In this document: positions 1-4,560 of the stretch, piece by piece
Layout of the letters: each line of letters begins with the position of its first letter
Numbering within the stretch: position 1 is the first letter of the stretch
NCBI GenBank assembly: GCA_964458645.1
Contig: CAYWJU010000033.1
Location: forward strand, 1-5,834
Reading direction: 5' to 3'
Origin: DAORHV01 sp964458645
Lineage (GTDB): Bacteria; Patescibacteriota; Gracilibacteria; Peribacterales; Peribacteraceae
Length of the DNA stretch: 5,834 nucleotides
The notes under the pieces: model-generated
What the model saw: only the letters and a program-made list of their open reading frames with translations
Told to the model about the DNA's origin: nothing
Database searches by the model: none
Position numbers and translations under genes: made by a program

Positions 1-1811
1 TTGCAAGCAGAGATGATTTTGGCGGCCACACCCTTGGTGTCGACGACGTCGCCTTCCTTGGCAACGATGGTGCGTCCGTCGCGGATGACGGAGTCCATGG
101 TGCGGCCCATGAGAGCGTCGACGTCCATTTTCACGCTGTGTTTGACTTCGTGGTACGGCGTCTCGAGGAAGCCGTATTGGTTCACCTTCGAGTAGGCGGC
201 CAAGTGCACGACGAGACCGATGTTCGGTCCTTCCGGCGTAGCAATCGGACAGATGCGACCGTAGTGCGACGGGTGAACGTCACGAACGTCGAACGAGGCG
301 CGCTCGCGGCTGAGACCACCGGGACCCATGGCCGACAAACGGCGCTTGTTAGCCAGCTCGGAGAGCGGGTTGGTCTGGTCCATGAACTGGGAGAGCTGCG
401 ACGACGCGAAGAACTCGCGCAGGGCGGCGGTAATGGGGCGGCAGTTGATCAGCTGGGTCGGCGTGAGCGTCTCCAAATCCATGACCGTCATACGGTCCTT
501 CATGATGCGCTCGGTGCGCATGAGACCCACGCGGTACTTGTTCTGGACGAGCTCACCGACCGAGCGGACGCGGCGATTGGAGAGGTGGTCGATGTCGTCG
601 GGCAGACCTTCGCCGTTGTTCAAGCGGATGAGCTCCTTCAGGATTTCGATGAAGTCGCTGACCTGGAACACGCGGTGCTGCTCGTCGTTCGGAACGTCGA
701 GCTCGAAGCGGCGGTTGAGTTTGTAGCGGGCGATGTTGCCCATGTCGTACTTCTTGAAGTCAAAGAACAGCGCGTCGATGAGCGACTTGGCGTTCTCTGC
801 AGTGGCCAGGTCACCCGGACGGATTTTGCGGTAGATGCTCTGGTAGGCCTCGTCCACGCTGCGGACCGGGTCTTTGTCCAGCGTAGCCATGATGTAGTCC
901 TTGTCGGCCTTCACGGTGTTCTTGAACAGATCCATAATGTCGGCGTCCGTCTGGTAGCCGAACACGCGCAACAACTGCGTAATGGGGATCTTGCGCTTGC
1001 GGTCGATTTTGCAGGTGATGATGCCACGGCGGTCGGTCTCGATTTCCATCCAGACACCGCGCTTGGGGATGATCTTGGCGGCGTGGTGCTTGGGGAAGTC
1101 CGGCATGGCCGAGAAGAACACACCCGGCGAGCGGACGAGCTGGGAGACGACCACGCGCTCGATGCCTCCGACGATGAACGTACCGGCGTCGGTCATGAGC
1201 GGGATGGAGCCCAGGAACACGTCTTGCTCCTTGATTTCACCGGTCTCTTTGTTGATGAGCTGCACTTGAGCCTTCATAGCGGCCTCGTAGCTCAAGTTGC
1301 GGCGCTTGCAGGTTGCGGGGTCGTACTTGGGAGCATCGAATGTGTGACCCAAGAAGTTGAGCTCCATTTTCTTGCCCGAGAAGTCGCTGATGGGGCTGAT
1401 TTCCTTCAGCAATTCAGACAAACCGTCGGTCAAGAACCAGCGGTAGCTCTGGATCTGCACGTCGATGAGCGAGCGCATCATGTCGATGGAATCGTCATCC
1501 GTAAGGAACACGCGTCCGCCGACAACACGCTTGGGCTCGAGCCAGCCTTCCACGTCTTTCAACACGGCCGGCGTGCGATCTGCGCCCGGCATGCGGAACT
1601 CGGTGAGTTGAGGCAAAATGGCTTCCTCTACATCGAATTTGTAATTTTGCTTGGTAACTTTGGCAGCCTTAGCAGGCTTTTTGCTCGCTGCGCCGACCAA
1701 CATTTTGGCGGCCAGCTTCTTGTTTTCCGGTGCCGGCGCTTTGGCTTTTGCCTTGGGCGCGGGGGCGGCGACCTTCTTCACTGTTTTCTTCGCGGTGTTC
1801 TTCGGGGTCAT
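1..1811 (-). CDS. rpoB: RNA polymerase beta subunit RpoB, N-terminal 603 residues (3' end outside window)
   Basis: This is the beta subunit of DNA-dependent RNA polymerase, part of the catalytic core that binds DNA and the nascent RNA. Diagnostic stretches are readable: IPLMTDAGTFIVGG and VVSQLVRSPGVFF in the N-terminal lobe, then the rifampicin-pocket region with SSQLSQFMDQTNPLSEL, KRRLSAMGPGG, VRDVHPSHYGRICPI and TPEGPNIGL. Residue 488 (codon 348-350) is Asn where E. coli has His526; Ser531 and Asp516 equivalents are kept, and Leu533 is Met. The first ~54 residues are Lys/Ala/Pro-rich, and about 85 residues precede the usual RpoB N-terminus. The spacing to the pocket is nevertheless shorter than in E. 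coli, so the first large lineage-specific insertion of proteobacterial RpoB is absent. The ATG at 1811-1809 is the only ATG upstream of Met37 in this frame, with an in-frame stop at 1929-1931. It has no Shine-Dalgarno sequence; the bases before it are pyrimidine-rich. The visible upstream neighbour is not rplL. Confidence 0.97.
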   Translation of the reverse strand, partial: MTPKNTAKKTVKKVAAPAPKAKAKAPAPENKKLAAKMLVGAASKKPAKAAKVTKQNYKFDVEEAILPQLTEFRMPGADRTPAVLKDVEGWLEPKRVVGGRVFLTDDDSIDMMRSLIDVQIQSYRWFLTDGLSELLKEISPISDFSGKKMELNFLGHTFDAPKYDPATCKRRNLSYEAAMKAQVQLINKETGEIKEQDVFLGSIPLMTDAGTFIVGGIERVVVSQLVRSPGVFFSAMPDFPKHHAAKIIPKRGVWMEIETDRRGIITCKIDRKRKIPITQLLRVFGYQTDADIMDLFKNTVKADKDYIMATLDKDPVRSVDEAYQSIYRKIRPGDLATAENAKSLIDALFFDFKKYDMGNIARYKLNRRFELDVPNDEQHRVFQVSDFIEILKELIRLNNGEGLPDDIDHLSNRRVRSVGELVQNKYRVGLMRTERIMKDRMTVMDLETLTPTQLINCRPITAALREFFASSQLSQFMDQTNPLSELANKRRLSAMGPGGLSRERASFDVRDVHPSHYGRICPIATPEGPNIGLVVHLAAYSKVNQYGFLETPYHEVKHSVKMDVDALMGRTMDSVIRDGRTIVAKEGDVVDTKGVAAKIISAC

Positions 1812-1870
1812 GACGGATGAGGAGAAAAAGTGGAACGCAACGCGAAACGATGCGCGTGATTTCCGCGCAT
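1808..1870 (-). CDS. possible 20-codon leader ORF overlapping the rpoB start (ATGA)
   Basis: In the rpoB leader an ATG at 1870-1868 opens a 20-residue reading frame (begins MRGNHAHRF, ends SPHPS). Its TGA stop at 1810-1808 shares the bases ATGA with the rpoB start codon, the classical arrangement for translational coupling. A GAGG lies 8 nt upstream of this ATG, a plausible ribosome-binding site, whereas rpoB itself has none. The ORF runs through the leader hairpins described separately. I do not recognise the peptide, and it has no run of a single amino acid that would indicate classical attenuation. A frame of this length can occur by chance, so this is a candidate only. Confidence 0.3.
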   Translation of the reverse strand: MRGNHAHRFALRSTFSPHPS

Positions 1871-1877
1871 GGCGGAA
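1850..1877 (-). promoter_or_regulatory. two overlapping, mutually exclusive hairpins in the rpoB leader
   Basis: A perfect 7-bp stem (ATGCGCG at 1850-1856 with CGCGCAT at 1864-1870, 7-nt loop) overlaps a perfect 6-bp stem (TTCCGC at 1861-1866 with GCGGAA at 1872-1877, 5-nt loop). Both need bases 1864-1866, so the RNA can form only one at a time. They lie roughly 40-70 nt upstream of the rpoB start and cover the start of the candidate leader ORF. Neither is followed by a U-run, so they do not look like a terminator. A regulatory role is inferred; GC-rich short stems also arise by chance. Confidence 0.3.
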
Positions 1878-1925
1878 ACCTCGCACAGCTCTCGGAACAC
1901 AATCGGAAGCCGCTGTGACTGACGG

Positions 1926-1953
1926 ATTCTAGCTTGTGGCTGCGGGTTGTCAA
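1926..1953 (-). promoter_or_regulatory. sigma70-type promoter of rpoB
   Basis: On the minus strand a perfect -35 box TTGACA (1953-1948) is followed after 16 bp by TAGAAT (1931-1926), which matches the TATAAT consensus at five of six positions. Transcription would start near 1919, giving a leader of about 108 nt before the rpoB ATG. The bases just upstream are A/T-rich and run into the T-tract of the preceding gene's terminator, so they could also serve as an UP-like element. The site lies between that terminator and rpoB, so rpoB is probably transcribed from its own promoter. Confidence 0.75.
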
Positions 1954-1967
1954 AAGATTTTGGCATC

Positions 1968-2004
1968 AAAAAAAAGACTCCGGCGATGTGGGATCGGCGG
2001 AGCC
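1968..2004 (-). terminator. intrinsic terminator of the Cys-rich repeat gene
   Basis: Read on the minus strand, GGCTCCGCCGAT (2004-1993) pairs with ATCGCCGGAGTC (1987-1976) across a 5-nt loop. The 12-bp stem has one C-C mismatch and one G-U pair, and is followed directly by eight T residues (1975-1968). It starts 19 nt after the stop codon of the Cys-rich gene and ends 14 nt before the -35 box of the rpoB promoter, so it cleanly separates the two transcripts. Confidence 0.85.
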
Positions 2005-2023
2005 TTGGATCACGATGCAGAAA

Positions 2024-2603
2024 CTACATTCTGGAGGCGCTCTGTCCGCCGCCACAATTTCCATCACAGCTATCCGTGGTGTAGTCGGTGCGGTTCTGGT
2101 NNNNNNNNNNNNNNNNNNNNNNNNNNNNNNNNNNNNNNNNNNNNNNNNNNNNNNNNNNNNNNNNNNNNNNNNNNNNNNNNNNNNNNNNNNNNNNNNNNNN
2201 CGCAGGCATCGCTTTCGGGATTGCCGTCGGGCGCAGCAATGCAGGAGTCGTTTTCCACTGCGCAGCAGTAGACCGGTGCCTGGGAAGATTGTTGGTCGCC
2301 ACAATTTCCATCACAGCTATCCGTGGTGTAGTCGGTGCGGTTCTGGTCGCAGGCATCGCTTTCGGGATTGCCGTCGGGCGCAGCAATGCAGGAGTCGTTT
2401 TCAACTGCGCAGCAGTACGCTGCCCGGGAAGACGAGCCGCCGACAGACGACAGATAGCAGGCATCAATGCATTCCTGCAGCGCGCTCTTGCCGCCACCCA
2501 GATCTCCTTTCAGCGATGTAGAAGAGAATTGCGAGGCGACGTAGCCACACACGAACGACAGCAAAAAACCTCCAACGATGATAGGCATGCGACCATTTTT
2601 CAT
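2024..2603 (-). CDS. secreted cysteine-rich protein with 49-residue tandem repeats (interrupted by assembly gap)
   Basis: Family not recognised. The protein starts MKNGRMPIIVGG with a hydrophobic segment (residues ~7-23) followed by VAS-QF, which fits a type I signal peptide or a signal anchor. After a short linker come cysteine modules with the pattern C-x3-C, x11-14, CC-x6-C-x12-C-x11, then the next C-x3-C. The 49-residue unit has six Cys and is acidic and Asn/Asp-rich (SCDGNC, PDGNPESDAC). A degenerate half-unit (ECIDAC) opens the series and the last one ends CDGNCGGGQSASRM before TAG at 2026-2024. The 100 N bases shift the frame by one, but removing them restores one open frame of 159 residues; the real length is 159 plus 49 per hidden repeat. 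No lipobox is seen. The ATG at 2603 lacks a Shine-Dalgarno sequence. It lies 60 bp downstream of sodA on the same strand and ends in its own terminator. A structural, adhesive or redox role outside the cell is conjecture. Confidence 0.8.
2050..2417 (-). repeat. 147-bp in-frame tandem repeat, two near-identical copies visible
   Basis: Copy A (2050-2100 plus 2201-2270, split by the N gap) and copy B (2297-2417) match over 121 bases with a single difference. Position 2256 is C and 2403 is A, which is synonymous for Val. The period is 147 bp (49 codons) once the N bases are removed. The remaining 26 bases of each period are diverged and encode the linker between cysteine modules (SSQAPV versus SSSRAA). 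Such high nucleotide identity indicates a recent duplication or gene conversion. The array explains why the assembly broke here. Confidence 0.9.
2101..2200. other. assembly gap of exactly 100 N
   Basis: One hundred undetermined bases, a number commonly used as a placeholder for gaps of unknown size. The bases on either side (TTCTGGT before, CGCAGGCATC after) are adjacent in the intact repeat copy at 2341-2357. The true gap is therefore most simply 0 bp or a whole multiple of 147 bp, not 100 bp. Confidence 0.95.
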
Positions 2604-2663
2604 CGGAACATGGGGAAATTAAGGCACAGCCTAGCAGTGTCACCTATCGCTCACAATCAGCGG

Positions 2664-3272
2664 CTACTTCGCTTCGGCGTAGCGCTTCTGCACTTCAGCC
2701 CAATTCACTACATTCCACCAGGCCTTCACGTAGTCGGGACGCTTGTTCTGATAATTCAAGTAGTACGCATGCTCCCAAACGTCCACACCCAGGATGGGCG
2801 TCTTACCCTCGGTGATCGGATTGTCCTGGTTGGCAGTACTCACGATGGACACTTTGCCGCCATCCACGACCAGCCAAGCCCAACCAGAGCCGAAGCGTGC
2901 GGCGGCGGCATCGGCGAATTTCTGCTGGAAGGTAGCGAAATCCCCGAACGCGGCATCGATTGCCTTCGCCAAATCCCCGTCCGGCTTGCCTCCGCCCTTG
3001 GGCGACATGATTTCCCAGAAGAACGAGTGGTTCACATGTCCCCCACCGTGATTGCGAACAGCACCACGAATGTCCTCGGGCACCATGTCCAAATCGGCAA
3101 TGAGCTCCTCGGCAGACTTCTCTTGCAGTTCGGGGTGCTTCTCCAGTGCTTCGTTCAACTTGGTGACGTAGGTCTGGTGATGCTTGGTGTGGTGGATTTC
3201 CATCGTCTTGGCATCGATGTGCGGCTCGAGCGCCTTGTAGTCGTACGGCAGTGTCGGAAGCGTGTGGGCCAT
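2664..3272 (-). CDS. sodA: superoxide dismutase, Mn-type of the Fe/Mn family
   Basis: A complete 202-residue enzyme that converts superoxide to oxygen and hydrogen peroxide; no signal peptide, so cytoplasmic. The Fe/Mn fold is clear from end to end: PYDYKALEPHID at the start, GSGWAWLV, and the signature DVWEHAYYL near the end. The metal ligands are His27, His82 (NHSFFW), Asp164 and His168, with second-shell Tyr35. Gly78 and Gln149 (STANQD) follow the Mn-type pattern rather than the Fe-type, where the Gln sits near the NH motif. Actual metal use cannot be read from sequence. Length is typical for the family. The start at 3272-3270 fits the family N-terminus (MAHTLPTLPYDY); it has no Shine-Dalgarno sequence. 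A TATACT -10-like element at 3307-3302 would give a ~23-nt leader but has no convincing -35. The Cys-rich gene follows after 60 bp and could share the transcript. Confidence 0.97.
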   Translation of the reverse strand: MAHTLPTLPYDYKALEPHIDAKTMEIHHTKHHQTYVTKLNEALEKHPELQEKSAEELIADLDMVPEDIRGAVRNHGGGHVNHSFFWEIMSPKGGGKPDGDLAKAIDAAFGDFATFQQKFADAAAARFGSGWAWLVVDGGKVSIVSTANQDNPITEGKTPILGVDVWEHAYYLNYQNKRPDYVKAWWNVVNWAEVQKRYAEAK

Positions 3273-3396
3273 GGGAGCGGGGGAGAAGGAAACTGGAAGT
3301 GAGTATACACATCAGAGGACGCACGATACCCGCAGCGATGACGGAATTGTCATTGAGTGGTTGCTGCTTTCCTGGCAAAGCGCAACACTGGCTGCA
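3273..3396. promoter_or_regulatory. divergent spacer between sodA and the FemAB-family gene
   Basis: This 124-bp stretch must contain the promoters of both genes because they start outwards from it. On the minus strand TATACT (3307-3302) matches five of six -10 positions but lacks a matching -35. On the plus strand TTGTCA (3347-3352) resembles a -35 box without a -10 at a normal distance. I see no operator palindrome, so no regulator can be proposed. Confidence 0.4.
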
Positions 3397-4377
3397 ATGA
3401 GCGCCGTCCGCATTCTTTCTTCGGCTGAGGATCTGACCCGCCACGATGCATGGGTTTCCGCACATGAACAGGGGACACTGTGGCAATCCGCCGCGTGGCG
3501 TCGCTACCAGACTGCATTGGGGCGCCAGACACGCGTGTATGCCGTTGAGCAGGACGGCACGATCATGGCGGCTGCATCTGTCGTCATCGATACGACTGTT
3601 GGGGGATTTTCGGTATGGGAATGTCCGCGCGGTCCAGTGTGGATTTCGGGCGCTGAGCCGTTGGCTATGAATCTTGCAGAAACAATGATCAGCGATGCCA
3701 AAAAGCAGAGTTGCATGGAATTTTTTCTCTCACCAACCATTCCGCTCACAGCCCAAAGCCCTCAACTCAGTACATCCAAGCGTCATATTCACCCGCAAGC
3801 AACGCTGCTCTTGGACCTTTGCCTTTCCGAAGACCAGCTTCTTGCCCAAATGCACCCCAAAGGTCGGTACAACATTAAGATCGCGGAGAAACAAGGTGTC
3901 ACTGTGACAAGTTCCTCCGACATTTCTGCCTTTTACGGCCTGATGACCGGCACCGGCCACCGTGATGGCTTCGCAATACATAAAGAATCGCATTATAAGC
4001 GTTTTCTGGAGTCCCTCGATTCTGCGTTCCTTCTACTAGCAACGCACGCAGGAAGGCCCATTGCCGGCCTGCTGGGTGTGGCGTGGAACGGCACCGGTAT
4101 CTACTACTACGGGGCGTCGTCCTACGAGCACCGCGCATTCATGGCGCCGTATGCGCTCCAGTGGGCCGCCATGCGGCATTGCAAGGCCTTGGGCTGCGCC
4201 ACATACGACCTGCTGGGCATTGATGCCCCCGATACACCGCCCACCGCCTGGAAGGGTATTACGGACTTTAAGCGCAAGTTCGGCGGCAAGCTGCATGTGT
4301 ACCCGGCCGAACAACAGTTGATGCTGCTGCCGTGGGCGATGAAGGCATTGGCGTTGAAGAGGAGGATTATGGGTTAG
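3397..4377 (+). CDS. FemAB/FemX-family peptidoglycan bridge aminoacyltransferase
   Basis: A complete 326-residue member of the Fem family, which uses aminoacyl-tRNA to add amino acids to the side chain of the peptidoglycan precursor lipid II. Two GNAT-like halves are expected. The second holds the recognisable motifs: ATLLLDL followed by QMHPKGRYNIKIAEKQGV (residues 151-168), YYYGASSYEHRAFMAPYALQ (236-255), YDLLGIDAP (270-278) and WKGITDFKRKFGG (285-297). The length is close to the short FemX type and no long coiled-coil arm, as in staphylococcal FemA, is apparent. The frame is open back to 3262, but that would overlap the sodA start on the other strand. ATG 3397 gives the family-like opening MSAVRIL...GTLWQSAAW. 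No Shine-Dalgarno sequence precedes it. Which amino acid and which position in the stem peptide it serves cannot be told. It stands alone on the plus strand, stops at TAG and is followed by hairpins. Confidence 0.92.
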   Translation: MSAVRILSSAEDLTRHDAWVSAHEQGTLWQSAAWRRYQTALGRQTRVYAVEQDGTIMAAASVVIDTTVGGFSVWECPRGPVWISGAEPLAMNLAETMISDAKKQSCMEFFLSPTIPLTAQSPQLSTSKRHIHPQATLLLDLCLSEDQLLAQMHPKGRYNIKIAEKQGVTVTSSSDISAFYGLMTGTGHRDGFAIHKESHYKRFLESLDSAFLLLATHAGRPIAGLLGVAWNGTGIYYYGASSYEHRAFMAPYALQWAAMRHCKALGCATYDLLGIDAPDTPPTAWKGITDFKRKFGGKLHVYPAEQQLMLLPWAMKALALKRRIMG

Positions 4378-4397
4378 AGAGTCCCATACAACACACC

Positions 4398-4436
4398 CGT
4401 AGCAGCGATTCCATAATCGCTGCGGTCCTCGTTTTT
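4398..4436 (+). terminator. hairpin after the FemAB-family gene, possible terminator with displaced U-run
   Basis: A perfect 9-bp stem, GCAGCGATT (4402-4410) with AATCGCTGC (4415-4423), has a 4-nt loop CCAT. Five T residues follow at 4432-4436, but eight bases beyond the stem, so it is not a textbook terminator. It lies 24 bp after the stop codon. Its left arm also forms an imperfect inverted repeat with 4457-4470. Confidence 0.45.
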
Positions 4437-4444
4437 GCATTCAC

Positions 4445-4466
4445 GCGGCGAATGTGGATTCGCCGC
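4445..4466. repeat. GC-rich palindromic hairpin
   Basis: GCGGCGAA (4445-4452) pairs perfectly with TTCGCCGC (4459-4466) across a 6-nt loop. No T-run follows on either strand, so it does not look like a terminator by itself. It is the middle one of three hairpins within about 120 bp of convergent intergenic DNA. Confidence 0.7.
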
Positions 4467-4488
4467 TACGAAAATCGCGCAACAACCA

Positions 4489-4518
4489 AAAACCCCCTGC
4501 CGTGAGGCAGGGGGTTTT
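4489..4518. terminator. strong bidirectional intrinsic terminator
   Basis: AAAACCCCCTGCC (4489-4501) pairs perfectly with GGCAGGGGGTTTT (4506-4518) across a GTGA loop, giving a 13-bp stem with U-runs on both strands. It sits between two convergent genes, 111 bp after the FemAB-family stop and 42 bp after the stop of the minus-strand surface protein, and can end both transcripts. Confidence 0.92.
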
Positions 4519-4560
4519 GGCAGTCTTAGCAATCAAATGGTTGCCAAGCTACTTGGGCGA

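Noticed and set aside
138..1820. 560-codon open frame on the plus strand opposite rpoB
   Set aside because: It is the antisense shadow of rpoB caused by codon bias. Its translation is a monotonous Val/Asp/Glu/His/Leu mix without domains, while the minus strand encodes unmistakable RpoB.
2050..2417. CRISPR array
   Set aside because: The repeat unit is 147 bp, in frame, without spacers of independent sequence, and encodes protein.
2070..2603. Reading the Cys-rich gene as a frameshifted pseudogene with an altered C-terminus
   Set aside because: The shift comes solely from the 100 placeholder N bases. Without them the frame is continuous and the last Cys module is intact.
2088..3302. 404-codon plus-strand frame running through the N gap and opposite sodA
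   Set aside because: It crosses undetermined bases and mirrors the Cys-rich gene and sodA, both of which are well supported on the minus strand.
3262..3396. 45-residue N-terminal extension of the FemAB-family protein starting at 3262
   Set aside because: It would overlap the sodA start on the other strand and occupy the divergent promoter region; the family N-terminus fits ATG 3397.
2803..3486. 227-codon minus-strand frame overlapping sodA
   Set aside because: It is another frame of sodA; the conserved SOD motifs are in the 2664-3272 frame.
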